64,000 nt of DNA from Kribbella qitaiheensis (GTDB taxonomy: Bacteria > Actinomycetota > Actinomycetes > Propionibacteriales > Kribbellaceae): contig NZ_CP043661.1 of the NCBI RefSeq assembly GCF_014217565.1, forward strand, positions 8,060,001 through 8,124,000, read 5' to 3'. The stretch's first letter is position 1. Each line of letters begins with the position of its first letter. Under the pieces are notes generated by a model, which worked only from the letters and a program-made list of their open reading frames with translations, was not told where the DNA came from and did no database searches. Below are positions 26,791 through 36,047 of the stretch, in pieces. The position numbers and the translations under genes were made by a program.

Positions 26791-26846
26791 AATGCGCCGC
26801 ACGCGAGAGAGCAGTACTCGAATGCGCTGCACGCGAGAGCGCGGTA
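26791..26846 (+). repeat. Two tandem 26-bp direct repeats
   Basis: 26791-26816 and 26821-26846 match at 23 of 26 positions and share the core GCACGCGAGAG. A third partial match, GCGGTACC, recurs at 26841 and 26871. The repeats lie in the 26761-26982 stretch between the integrase remnant and a dehydrogenase gene, where no convincing coding frame was recognised in either strand. They may be leftover phage or ICE sequence. Confidence 0.6.
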
Positions 26847-26982
26847 CCGGGAGATGCAGCAGCCGACGGCGCGGTACCCGGGGGTGTTGCAGGCGAGGGC
26901 GGTGCTGGGCGTGGGGTCACAGGACATTCCTGTGCCAGGGGCCCAGCACCCGCAATGACCTCGCGGTGAACTGGCTGTGTAC

Positions 26983-28179
26983 TCAGGCGGGAGCGTCGCC
27001 GTGGTCGGGGATCTCCAGTTGTACGCCGCCCTGGAGGGCCGACTGGTGGGCGTAGATGCCGGGGAGGGTGTAGCGGGCCGAGACCCAGGCGTTGACCGGC
27101 GGGAGCGTCTTGTCCGCGACCGCGCGGACGAAGTCGTCGGCGAGGAAGTGGTGCGAACCCTCGTGACCGTTGTGCAGGCCGTCGAACTCGTCGGGCAGGC
27201 GGCTGCGGTCGTGGACCGGCGAAAGGCCGGACCGGAACTCGTTGCGCAGCGCCGGGTCGACCTTCGCCAGGTCCTCGTCGTTCAGCGACCCGCTCGGCTC
27301 GGTCTCCATCAGATTGCTGATGTCCTCCACGCCTTCCTTGGTCTGCCAGACCGTGGTCGTCGCCAGCTGCTCGAAGCTGCCCTCGGTGCCGAACATGCGC
27401 AGCCGCGACCCACGGATGCGCGACGGGTAGCCGACCCGGCGCATCTCATTGGTCCGCATGATCCCGCCGTCGGCGAGCTTGAACAGCGCGGTCGCGTTGC
27501 TGAAGTCGTTGTCGAACTGGCTGATCTCCTTGTCGAAGACGCCGTCGCCACGGTCGTCCTGCACGCCGATGCAGGACACGTGGGTGGCGTGCTGACCGGT
27601 CACCGACAACACATTGCCGACGGCATGGGTCGGGTAGAGCATGGGCGGGAACGACGCGGTCTTCTTCCAGTCCTCGCCACCGCTGTACTGGTACGCCGCG
27701 TAGAACCCGAGATCCATGTCGTGCATGTAGTCGCCCTCGGAGTAGAAGACCCGGCCGAATTCACCCGCGGCCAGCCGCTGGCGGCAGTAAACCGAGGACG
27801 GGTAGTAGAAGGCTGTCTCGCCCATCATGTAGGTCAGGCCGGTCTCCTTGACCAGCTCGATGATCCGCGCGATCTGGTCGGCCTGGATCGCCATCGGCAC
27901 CGTCGAGTAGACGTGTTTGCCGCCCTCCAGCGCCTGGATCGCCATCTCGCCGTGCAGCCAGCGCTGGGTGAAGATCGCGACCGCGTCGACGTCGGAGGCG
28001 AGCATCTCCTCGAACGACTGGTAGGTGATCGAGATGCCCTGCTTCTCGGCCATCTCCTTGGCGCGCTCAGGCAGTACGTCCGTCAACCGGACGTCGTTGA
28101 CGTCCGGATGCGCCGACCACAGCCGCAGGAACGAAGGGGCGAACTGGCCGGCTCCGACCACACCGATGCTGATGCTCAT
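26983..28179 (-). CDS. Gfo/Idh/MocA family oxidoreductase 1
   Basis: The protein of about 398 residues has an N-terminal Rossmann fold (ISIGVVGAGQFAPSFLRLW) and the family's C-terminal sheet. It would be an NAD(P)-dependent sugar or polyol dehydrogenase. The usual E-K-P motif is replaced (GKHVYSTVPMAIQADQIARI), a deviation from the canonical Lys used in catalysis, so the chemistry may differ. ATG 28179 is chosen by homology; ATG 28191 is four codons upstream. It is divergent from the beta-helix gene and shares its AT-rich promoter region. Confidence 0.85.
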   Translation of the reverse strand: MSISIGVVGAGQFAPSFLRLWSAHPDVNDVRLTDVLPERAKEMAEKQGISITYQSFEEMLASDVDAVAIFTQRWLHGEMAIQALEGGKHVYSTVPMAIQADQIARIIELVKETGLTYMMGETAFYYPSSVYCRQRLAAGEFGRVFYSEGDYMHDMDLGFYAAYQYSGGEDWKKTASFPPMLYPTHAVGNVLSVTGQHATHVSCIGVQDDRGDGVFDKEISQFDNDFSNATALFKLADGGIMRTNEMRRVGYPSRIRGSRLRMFGTEGSFEQLATTTVWQTKEGVEDISNLMETEPSGSLNDEDLAKVDPALRNEFRSGLSPVHDRSRLPDEFDGLHNGHEGSHHFLADDFVRAVADKTLPPVNAWVSARYTLPGIYAHQSALQGGVQLEIPDHGDAPA

Positions 28180-28235
28180 GAACCAAGGCAATCACGCAAT
28201 TTTCGATCGCACAATGCATGGAACCATATTATTAT

Positions 28236-28255
28236 GCGTATTACGCTGCTACGGT
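28236..28255 (+). promoter_or_regulatory. Conserved operator/-10 module, copy 1 (beta-helix operon)
   Basis: The palindrome GCGTATTACGC (28236-28246) is followed by TG and one more base, then TACGGT (28250-28255). The same palindrome and TACGGT with identical 14-bp offset occur upstream of the ABC-importer operon at 37052-37071, and similarity continues for about 20 bp after it (ATGCAYC, AGCA). The linked IclR protein is the likely binder. A GCACAATGCA element at about 28209-28218 resembles one upstream of copy 2. Confidence 0.68.
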
Positions 28256-28320
28256 ACTCGTCATGCACCAGCAGTCCACGTGCTGGGGTAGCCCACTTCA
28301 CCGCAACTCCTGGGAGAGTC

Positions 28321-29901
28321 ATGCCTGGATTGGACCGAAGGACTCTGCTCCTGGCTGGTGGCGCTGCCGCCCTGGCCGCTGTGACGGCGCCCGCCCTCGA
28401 GGCGCAGGCGAAATCGACCCCGGCTGCCTCCTTGCGCACTGCCTCCGGGCGAGGCCGGAGCACGCTCTCGTTCCCGACCGTTGACGTTCAAGCTGATTGC
28501 GGCGCTGCCGGCGACGGCGTAACGAATGACAGCGCGGCCTTCAGGCAAGCTGCCCTCACCTTGCAAGCCGCTGGTGGCGGCACCCTGGTCATCCCGGCAG
28601 GGATCTATGTCGTAGGCGAGCAGGTACATACGAGCGGAGTCACGCCGTACTACGTGGCTCAGCCGGTGTTCTCGGTCCACGACCTCGATCTGGTGGATAT
28701 CCAGGGCAACGGAGCAGTCCTGCGACTCGCAGACGGGCTTCACTATGGATCGTTCGACCCCAACACCGGCGCGGTGGCCAACCCGACGACGCAGTCCACG
28801 CTCCCTGAGCGTGCCTGCAAAACGGGCAACATCCTCGAGTTCACCCAGTGTCAGAACGTCACGATCAACGATCTGGAGATCGACGGCCGGAGCGACCATC
28901 TGGTTCTGGGTGGACCTTGGGGGGACAACGGTCGTCAACTTCCCGGGAGTGGAATCTGGCTGCAGAAGTGTTCTGAGGTCCAGATCGTCGACGTCACGAC
29001 GCACCACCATCCGCTCGACGGGGTCTATATCGCGTGGGCCGGTCTGACCGGCACCGACCCCGCAACCCCGCACACACTGACCCGAGTGGTGAGCGAGTAC
29101 AACGGCCGGCAGGGATTGTCGTGGGTCGGCGGTCGAGGACTCACTTGCACCGACTGCAGTTTCAGCCACACCGGGCGCGGAGCGCTGTCCTCAGCGCCGG
29201 CAGCGGGTCTCGACATCGAGCCCCAGGGGACGGTGTGTCGCGACGGCCGATTCGAGAACTGTCATTTCGAGGACAACGCCGGAGTCGGCATGCTGGCCGC
29301 CGCGGGCGACGGTGGTTACACCACGTTCGTCGACTGCACCTTCTGGGGCACGACCAACTACAGCATCTGGTGCAGGCGGCCATATCTTGCGTTCGAAGGC
29401 TGCACGGTGCGGGGAAGCGCGGTGCACACGTACGGCTCTGCCGTGGCTGCCGAGGCCACCCAGTTCACTTCGTGCACCTTTGCCGACGAACTTCCGTCGG
29501 GTGTGCCGAGCGGTTCCGTGTTCAGGACCAAGTACCTCTACGACAGCTCGAACGACTGCCCGAACGTGAGTTGGGACGGCTGCACCTTCACCGCCAACCA
29601 GGTGAAAACGATCTATGTGGCCGGCAGCACCACAGCCCCGGCTGCGCTGACCGGCTGCACTTTCGTCCACCGGACTCCGTCCTTCAGCGACGGCGCCACG
29701 CACCAGTGCATCATCCGGAACAGCACCATCGAGGGGACCCGGTTCTCGGAGGACTTTCCTCCCGGAACGACCACCGCGTTCTACATCTCGCGCAGCGGGG
29801 TGACCGTCAGCGCCGGCGCCGCGACCGTGGTGGACGGCCCGCTGGTGAGGTGGGGAAGTACCAGCGGACTCACCGGAACCATCCCGCCCGGCTCGTACTG
29901 A
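28321..29901 (+). CDS. Secreted right-handed beta-helix (pectate-lyase-like) protein
   Basis: The 526-residue protein begins with a Tat-type signal (DRRTLLLAGGAAALAAV). The mature start carries the pectate-lyase-superfamily signature GDGVTNDSAAFRQAA, and many repeated turns with aligned Cys and Asn/Asp residues follow (FENCHFEDN, FVDCTFWGT, FEGCTV, FTSCTF, WDGCTF). Such proteins bind or cleave polysaccharides. GGGAGAG precedes ATG 28321; the frame extends upstream only across the divergent gene. It is first in a run with a DUF4838 protein, an SDR and an SGNH esterase, which suggests extracellular attack on a decorated plant or microbial glycan. Confidence 0.85.
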   Translation: MPGLDRRTLLLAGGAAALAAVTAPALEAQAKSTPAASLRTASGRGRSTLSFPTVDVQADCGAAGDGVTNDSAAFRQAALTLQAAGGGTLVIPAGIYVVGEQVHTSGVTPYYVAQPVFSVHDLDLVDIQGNGAVLRLADGLHYGSFDPNTGAVANPTTQSTLPERACKTGNILEFTQCQNVTINDLEIDGRSDHLVLGGPWGDNGRQLPGSGIWLQKCSEVQIVDVTTHHHPLDGVYIAWAGLTGTDPATPHTLTRVVSEYNGRQGLSWVGGRGLTCTDCSFSHTGRGALSSAPAAGLDIEPQGTVCRDGRFENCHFEDNAGVGMLAAAGDGGYTTFVDCTFWGTTNYSIWCRRPYLAFEGCTVRGSAVHTYGSAVAAEATQFTSCTFADELPSGVPSGSVFRTKYLYDSSNDCPNVSWDGCTFTANQVKTIYVAGSTTAPAALTGCTFVHRTPSFSDGATHQCIIRNSTIEGTRFSEDFPPGTTTAFYISRSGVTVSAGAATVVDGPLVRWGSTSGLTGTIPPGSY

Positions 29902-29940
29902 GCACGGCCCAGCAGAGCACTGGTTACAGAGGAGAGTCAC

Positions 29941-32715
29941 GTGGTCAACATCGACAGCAGTCCAGCCGACGAGGACGCGAAGCTGGCGCAGACGGGGAAC
30001 TCGTGGGTGATGAGCCGGCGCGCCGTCCTGGGCGTCAGTCTGGGCGTCGCCGCGGCGGGTGTGGTCGCATCTTCTGCGACGGCAGTGCCTCAGGTGGTAG
30101 TGGGCTCGTTGCAGCAACGACTCCCTATCGTGGTGTCACCGGCAGAGTCGGGCGATGCCGCCTTGGCCGTCGGGGAACTGGTCGAGCACATCACCGCGGT
30201 GACCGGCACCGCACCGGAGGTGGTGTCGACGGATCCGGGTCGCCCGGCCATCTGGCTCGGCGCGGCCGCTCGTGACCGCTTCGGGCTCCCGCTGCCAAGC
30301 AACTCGTCCGGATTCGTCGTCACGGCTTCATCGGGCTCGGTCACCGTGGTCGGTGGCAGCGGAACCGGCACGTTGTACGGCGTGTACGAGCTTCTCGAGC
30401 GCTGCGGGGTGCGCTGGCTCGCGCCCGGTCCGTACGGGACAGTGCTGCCGTCGGGCAGCCTGGCAGTTGCTCCCGGCAAATATGCGTCCGCGCCGCACTT
30501 CAGCGAGCGGGTGCTCCAGGGCCTGCCCCGGTACGGCTCGCTGCCGGCGGGTTCGCCAGTGAACCCGCTCGAGGCCGCAGTCTGGTACCGGCGTCAGCGA
30601 CTCACCGGCGTTCCGTACGGCGCCCACGGCATCCCGCTCTATCCGGCGGCAACCAAGACCTCCAACCCTGAGCTGTTCATCCACGAGAACGGGGTCGTGG
30701 CAAACCAGCTCGATGTCACCATCCCGGAGGTACTGGATCGCTGCGAGGCAGCAATCCGACGCACCCTTGCGACGAACCCCACCACGGAGTTCATCAATCT
30801 CGGGCCCAACGACGGCCCAGGGTTCGGGGTCACCGACTGGGACGTGCCCGGACGGATCGATCCCCTGTACGGCGACCTGGTGGTGACCGATCGCTACATC
30901 AAGTTCTTCAACCTGTTGCTGGACCGTCTCGCCGACTTTCCTGATCTGAAGCTGGCCTTCTACGCCTACAGCGAGTACATGGAGGCGCCCCAGCGCGAGA
31001 AGCCGAATCCCCGGATCGTTCCGGTTTTCGCGCCGATCGCCGTCGATCGCCGCAAGTCGATCGCCGACGACGACGGCTGGGAACGCCGTTATGTGCTGCA
31101 GGTGATCGCGGAATGGAAGGCACTCGGTGTGGACTGGATGTACCGCGGGTACGTCGGAAACCTCGCCGAGCCTGGTCTGCCGTACTCGGCGGCCCGCCAG
31201 CTCGCCGACGAACTCCCTGAGTACGCGCGCCTCGGTGCGACTGGGGGCATCCGCCTCGAGTGCATCAGCGGGTGGGGCCACCTCGGGCCGGCGTTCTACC
31301 TGGCCGCGAAGCTTTTCTGGGATCCCATGGCCAACTCGGCCGCGATCCTGCGGGACTACTACCGGGTCGCGTACGGATCGGCAGCAACCACGGTTCAGCG
31401 GTACTTCCAGCTTCTCGAGACGACGATGGCCACAGCGCCGTACACCGCCGGCAGCATGGTCGAGTTCCCTGAGTCACTCCCGGATCGGGTGATGGCCGAG
31501 CTGAGGAGCCTGCTCGATCATGCAGCCAGCACCCTCACCGCGGACGGGAACACCGCCGCGGCCAACAGGCTCGCCGTCGTCGACCGGGTCCACGACTTCG
31601 GAGCGACAACTCTCAAGAGCCTGCGTGCACACAAGGTCGGCGACACCGCGGCGGCGGTCGTGTCACTTGTCGAGGCGCGCGCACAATTCGACGCCACCCA
31701 GGTCGAGAGCCCGGCAGGTCTCCGCCCGGCCAGCAAGACCTACCTCGAGCGCTTCCTCGGACGAGCGGTCGACCAGATCGCTGCCGCCCTCGCGGCGTAC
31801 GGTCCGCCGGTCGTGACGGCGCCCCGGCACTGGGAGTTGCTCGTCGACACCGGCGGTACAGGCGTACTGCCTACTCCGCAGGACGGTCGCTGGGCCACCA
31901 TCGACACCCACCACACGTGGTCAGCACAGGGACTCCGCTATCTGAAGGGACAGGCGTGGTACCGCTGCATGCTGCCGGCGACGCCGGTCTCGGGGCGCCC
32001 ACGGCTGATCCTGCCCAGCGTTGACGAGGTTGCCACGGTCTGGGTCAACGGCGTTGCCGCACCGCTGATCACAGGATCTGGCAGCTTCTTGCCCGAGAGC
32101 TTCGACCTCGGGGCCGGCTGGTCCACCACCAGCCCGAACCAGATCCTCGTGCTGGTGACCAACCGGGTCCTGGACGAACTCGGCACCGGCGGGATCCACG
32201 GAACGGCTGTCATCCTCGCCGACCCAACGGTGACGTGGAGTCCGTCCGGTGTGAGCGCGCCGACCGTACAGGAACCGTTCGCCGGTCCGAGCGCGCCCGC
32301 GGCTCCACATGGCGCGACGCCGATCGCCGCCGACTGGGAGGCGATCATCGACCCGTACGGGGCCGCAGAGCGGATGGCGCTGTATGACCCGCGGATCAGC
32401 AGCCAACACTTCCGTGCCTACGACCCGGCGCGGTCCCCGCTCGCGCAGGGGCTCGGACGCTACAGCGAAGGCCTGGTTGTCCGGGCGAGGCTCAAGAAAC
32501 GGCCTCGCCATGGCGCTGGCGGCATCCGACTGCTGCTCGCCGCTGACCCAGCCAACGTCCAGGTCTGGGTGGACTCGGTCCCACTGGAACTGACGCCCGC
32601 GGAACCCGGTTGGTGGATGGCAAAGATCCCTCGGTCATCCATCGGCAAGTCGGCCACCATCGTGGTGGCACAGCGGCGACTCGGTGACGTCCCCCTCGCA
32701 CCGCACTGGAGCTGA
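29941..32715 (+). CDS. Tat-exported DUF4838-type glycosidase-like protein
   Basis: This 924-residue protein has a Tat signal with Arg26-Arg27 (MSRRAVLGVSLGVAAAG), an N-terminal alpha-glucuronidase/hexosaminidase-like small domain (GTGTLYGVYELLERCGVRWL), a central barrel resembling DUF4838 (FYAYSEYMEAP, GVDWMYRGYVGN), a helical part and C-terminal jelly-roll modules of the glycosidase-associated galactose-binding type. The activity is unproven in the family; glycoside hydrolysis is inferred. GTG 29941 follows GAGGAG. It lies 39 nt after the beta-helix gene in the same operon. Confidence 0.75.
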   Translation: MVNIDSSPADEDAKLAQTGNSWVMSRRAVLGVSLGVAAAGVVASSATAVPQVVVGSLQQRLPIVVSPAESGDAALAVGELVEHITAVTGTAPEVVSTDPGRPAIWLGAAARDRFGLPLPSNSSGFVVTASSGSVTVVGGSGTGTLYGVYELLERCGVRWLAPGPYGTVLPSGSLAVAPGKYASAPHFSERVLQGLPRYGSLPAGSPVNPLEAAVWYRRQRLTGVPYGAHGIPLYPAATKTSNPELFIHENGVVANQLDVTIPEVLDRCEAAIRRTLATNPTTEFINLGPNDGPGFGVTDWDVPGRIDPLYGDLVVTDRYIKFFNLLLDRLADFPDLKLAFYAYSEYMEAPQREKPNPRIVPVFAPIAVDRRKSIADDDGWERRYVLQVIAEWKALGVDWMYRGYVGNLAEPGLPYSAARQLADELPEYARLGATGGIRLECISGWGHLGPAFYLAAKLFWDPMANSAAILRDYYRVAYGSAATTVQRYFQLLETTMATAPYTAGSMVEFPESLPDRVMAELRSLLDHAASTLTADGNTAAANRLAVVDRVHDFGATTLKSLRAHKVGDTAAAVVSLVEARAQFDATQVESPAGLRPASKTYLERFLGRAVDQIAAALAAYGPPVVTAPRHWELLVDTGGTGVLPTPQDGRWATIDTHHTWSAQGLRYLKGQAWYRCMLPATPVSGRPRLILPSVDEVATVWVNGVAAPLITGSGSFLPESFDLGAGWSTTSPNQILVLVTNRVLDELGTGGIHGTAVILADPTVTWSPSGVSAPTVQEPFAGPSAPAAPHGATPIAADWEAIIDPYGAAERMALYDPRISSQHFRAYDPARSPLAQGLGRYSEGLVVRARLKKRPRHGAGGIRLLLAADPANVQVWVDSVPLELTPAEPGWWMAKIPRSSIGKSATIVVAQRRLGDVPLAPHWS

Positions 32716-32718
32716 GTC

Positions 32719-33397
32719 ATGATCCGCAGAAAGGCACTGGTCACCGGCGGCGGCAGCGGCCTCGGCGAGGCAGCGGCACAGCGGTTGCGTGCCGACGGCC
32801 TCGAAGTCGTCACCGTCGACCTGCGCGGCGCCGACGTCGCAGCCGACGTCACCGACCAGGAGTCGCTGGCCCGCATCGTCACGAAGGTCGGCCCGGTCGA
32901 CGTCCTGGTGAACTCGGCGGGTGTGGTGGGACCGAACCGGCCGCTGATCGAGACCACGGCCGACGAGTGGCGCGATGTGTTCGAGGTGAACGTCATCGGC
33001 ACCGTGAACACCATCCGGGCGTTCGCGCCTGCGATGTGCGAGCGTGGCTGGGGCCGGGTCGTCAACATCGCGAGCATGGCCGGCAAGGACGGCAACCCGA
33101 ACCTGTCGGTGTACTCCGCCTCCAAGGCCCGCGGTCATCGGGCTGACGAAGTCGGTCGGCAAGGAACTCGCCACCAGCGGTGTCCTGGTCAATGCCATCG
33201 CTCCGGCCGTCATCGCGACGCCGATGAACGACAACACCGCGCCGGACGTACTGGCGCACATCACGAATCTCATCCCGATGAAGCGGGTCGGCCGGCCCGA
33301 GGAGGTGGCCGAGCTGGTGGCGTTCCTCTGCTCCGAGCGAGTCAGCTTCTCGACCGGCGCGGTCTACGACATCAGCGGCGGGCGGGCGACCTACTGA
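32719..33397 (+). pseudogene. SDR-family oxidoreductase with one-base insertion
   Basis: The frame starts as a normal short-chain dehydrogenase (ALVTGGGSGLGEAAAQRL; NSAG; S-x13-Y-x-x-x-K including VYSASKA). Within the run CCC at 33128-33130 one base too many breaks the frame; removing it restores AVIGLTKSVGKELATSGV through to the natural end DISGGRATY. The corrected length is about 225 residues, normal for the family. The catalytic Ser, Tyr and Lys lie before the lesion, but cofactor and substrate regions after it would be lost. It may be a sequence artefact (GGCC read as GGCCC). The substrate is probably the sugar released by the upstream enzymes. Confidence 0.85.
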
Positions 33398-33437
33398 GCG
33401 TCGACCAGCAGCTTCTGCACGCAGTACTGATCACTCG

Positions 33438-34496
33438 ATGAAGGAGACGGCGATTACTACGCCCGAGGCGCTGACGGTTACGACATCGGATGAGATCGAG
33501 TGCGACTGGTACCGGCCGGGCGACCCGGAGGGCAAGGGCTGGACCGATACCGACCAGCTCTATCACCGGTTGCCCGCCCGCGCCCGCGGCGTTGTTCCCG
33601 ACTCGGTCTGGGACCTCAGCACGTACCCCAGCAGCCTGCTGGTGCGGTTCCGTACCGATGCCGCCCGGATCGCTGCCCGCTGGACCGTCGGCCTGCCCCA
33701 GCTGGGCACGTGGCACATGGCGCCCTCAGCGCGGAGCGGCCTGGATCTGTACGGCCGTGATGATGCCGGCCGATTCCGCTGGGTCGGGATATCGCAGTCG
33801 AGCAGCTACCCGACGACCGTCGCCCCGATGGTCGATGGTCTCGACGGAGCCGTGCGCGAGTACCTCGCCTATCTCCCGCTGTTCAACACGCTGGAAAGCC
33901 TGGAGATCGGCGTCGAACCGGGTGCGCGGTTCGAGGTCCTGCCGCCACCGGGTGATCGACCGATCGTCTACTACGGCACCTCGATCGTTCACGGAGCCGC
34001 CGCGTCTCGTCCGGGCATGACCGTGCCCGCGCAGCTCGGCCGCCGACTCGGCCGGACCGTGGTGGGCCTGGGATTCTCCGGCAGCGGCAAGATGGAGATC
34101 GAGCTGGCCCAGCTGATCGCCGATATCGACGCCGCCGTCTACGTGGTGGACTGCCTGCCGAACATGGACGCCGACCAGGTCACCGAACGGGCATTGCCGT
34201 TCATCCGCGAGCTCAGGTCACGGCGACCCGACGTCCCGGTTCTGCTGATCGAGGACCGCACCTACGCCAATGCCTGGGCCCGCCCGGCGATGCAGGACCA
34301 CCACCGCACCAACCGCGCTGCGCTGGCCGAGGCGTATCGTGCGGCGAACGACCCGGGAGTGCACTACGTCACTGGACAGGGGCTGCTTGGTGAAGACGGC
34401 GACGACACCGTCGACGGCTCGCACCCCACCGATCTCGGCTTCGCCCGGATCTCCGAGGCGCTGACGCCGATTCTGGAACGGCTGCTCGGTCGATGA
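33438..34496 (+). CDS. SGNH/GDSL-family hydrolase (carbohydrate esterase-like)
   Basis: The 352-residue protein has an N-terminal beta-sandwich (about 1-165) followed by an SGNH domain: block I GTSIVHG with nucleophile Ser182, GFSGSGKMEIE as block II, and DGSHPTDLGF with Asp326/His329 as block V. There is no signal peptide, so it probably deacetylates imported oligosaccharides in the cytoplasm. It is last in the operon that begins at 28321, 40 nt after the SDR. The start ATG has no strong ribosome site. Confidence 0.85.
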   Translation: MKETAITTPEALTVTTSDEIECDWYRPGDPEGKGWTDTDQLYHRLPARARGVVPDSVWDLSTYPSSLLVRFRTDAARIAARWTVGLPQLGTWHMAPSARSGLDLYGRDDAGRFRWVGISQSSSYPTTVAPMVDGLDGAVREYLAYLPLFNTLESLEIGVEPGARFEVLPPPGDRPIVYYGTSIVHGAAASRPGMTVPAQLGRRLGRTVVGLGFSGSGKMEIELAQLIADIDAAVYVVDCLPNMDADQVTERALPFIRELRSRRPDVPVLLIEDRTYANAWARPAMQDHHRTNRAALAEAYRAANDPGVHYVTGQGLLGEDGDDTVDGSHPTDLGFARISEALTPILERLLGR

Positions 34497-34539
34497 TCAC
34501 TACGGCGAGACCAGCGCCTCGACGTCCATCACCCCAGGA

Positions 34540-35094
34540 TTGACGACCCGATCCAGCCCAGCATCGGCAAAACTCCCGGCAGCACATCGAGAATCGGCGG
34601 TGTCGTTGACTGCACGCCGGGTGCGGGTTAGGGGCGCGGGCAGCCCGATCAGCAGCAAGTCCGAGCACGGCCACCAGATGCGGTACGACGCGAGCGTCCA
34701 GCGAACGGTGAGATTCGAACTCGGTGAGGCTATGACAGCAGGGGCGGTCCCGGCGCTCGCTGCTGAACGCCGCGCTCCGGGCACTGCGCGGTCGGGCACT
34801 GCGTGGTCGGGCACTGCGCCTACGCGTACCGCAGCCCTCGGCGACGTTCCTTGCCTTCCTCGCCCGGTCGCCGAGCAGCCGAACTACGGGGTCGCGATCG
34901 CGCAGCTCGCGAACGCCCGGCAGCATGACGCGATAAGGCTCTACGGCCGCAACTCCAACGTCGCGATCTACACCGGCGTGCAGCAGATCCATGCCGACAA
35001 CGCGTCCCCGCGAGAGGTGTTCAAGGCAGTCGCCAAGCGCCTCGACGCGATCGGGGACGAAGTGCGCCGCCAGTACGAGGAGAAGGTGCTGTGA
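34540..35094 (+). pseudogene. Possible remnant, Ala/Arg-rich frame with helical C-terminus
   Basis: An open frame of 184 codons is low-complexity in its first two thirds but ends in plausible coding sequence (ASPREVFKAVAKRLDAIGDEV) resembling the terminal helix of a solute-binding protein. It is followed by a broken phosphodiesterase gene, which would fit a decayed glycerophosphodiester uptake operon. A 12-bp repeat (GTGATCGTCACY) occurs at its stop (35092) and again at 35122. The identification is weak. Confidence 0.3.
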
Positions 35095-35121
35095 TCGTCA
35101 CTCGGTACGAGGTGAAGCACT

Positions 35122-35651
35122 GTGATCGTCACCGGACACCGGGGCGCTCTTGGCTCCGAACCGGAGAACACCCTGCGTTCCTTCCGGCGAGCTGTAGCGG
35201 ACGGCTGCGAGCTGGACCTCCGTGTCACCGCCGACGGTGAACCGGTCGGCTCCTGCACGATGCAGGAGCCGACCGCACCACGAACGGCCACGGACCGGCG
35301 TCCTCGATGCACTTCGCCGACCTCCGCGCTCTCGATGCCGGCCTCGGCGAGGTCGTCCCGACCTGGGCAGAGACGGTCGAGGCTGTCTCGGTGCGCTTCC
35401 AGGCGGAGGTCAAGGCCCTGGAGGCGGCCTCCTTGCTGGCGGAGTCGCTGAAGGATCCCGCCCTGGCGCCCGCACCTCGTCACCTCGTTCTCGTCGGAGA
35501 CTCTGCTGGCCTTCCGCCACTTGCTGTCGTCGGCCGCAACCGGCCTGATCCTCGGCCGTACCCCGCCTGTCGACCAGATCCTCGCCCGTACTCACGCTGC
35601 CTCCACCGGCTGGGCTCTCTGCGGCAGCGATCTTGATCGGCACGTTGTCTG
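35122..35651 (+). pseudogene. Glycerophosphodiester phosphodiesterase, multiply frameshifted
   Basis: The start is clear GDPD (VIVTGHRGALGSEPENTLRS with HRG and Glu-Asn). The frame shifts around 35255; the next part reads LHDAGADRTTNGHGP, then MHFADLRALDAGLGEVVPTW. Another shift near 35480 leads to VTSFSSETLLAFRHLLSSAA and GLILGRTPPVDQIL, ending at TGA 35649-35651. Spacing between pieces is normal, so this is one gene with at least two frameshifts. Unlike the four single-base cases elsewhere in the window, the damage here is multiple and looks like real decay. Confidence 0.8.
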
Positions 35652-36030
35652 ACAGATCAACGACCGGCTCGCGCGGACGAGTGGACCTGACCGGCATCGC
35701 GTCCACCTCGCCGCCGAGGTGGTGAGCACCCTGCACGCTCACGGTCCGGCGGTCACGGCGGCTCTGACCTTCGGCTGATCGCAGAGTTCGTCCGGTTCGC
35801 CCGCGACGGCGGCGCCACGCAGACCTCGCCGATCGCGGCGCGGATGTCGGTGGCGGCCGGCTAGGTTGCCGTCAATTCCCTCCGCGGCGCCGGCGGCCTC
35901 CTGCCGGTGCCGGTCCTCGATCCGGAGCTGATCGCGTAATTCGAGCACGGCCAGAGCCGCTAGCGGGTCGATCGCCTCTGAGTGCTAGGTGCATCGAGAC
36001 GGCTGCTTGTGCGTTGCGGGCGCTTTCCCT
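35652..36030 (+). other. Decayed non-coding stretch before IclR
   Basis: Coding-like fragments are interrupted by stops: RVHLAAEVVSTLHAHGPAV, then LIAEFVRFARDGGAT with a stop at 35862-35864, then VNSLRGAGGLLPVPVLDPEL. The pieces cannot be joined to a family I recognise. I see no RNA gene or regulatory palindrome here. Confidence 0.4.
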
Positions 36031-36047
36031 CATGATAAGCTCGCCTC

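Noticed and set aside
26592-26982. Ala/Arg-rich plus-strand frames over the tandem repeats
   Set aside because: Three overlapping frames look equally coding-like because of the repeat; none has a ribosome site or recognisable family, so no gene is called.
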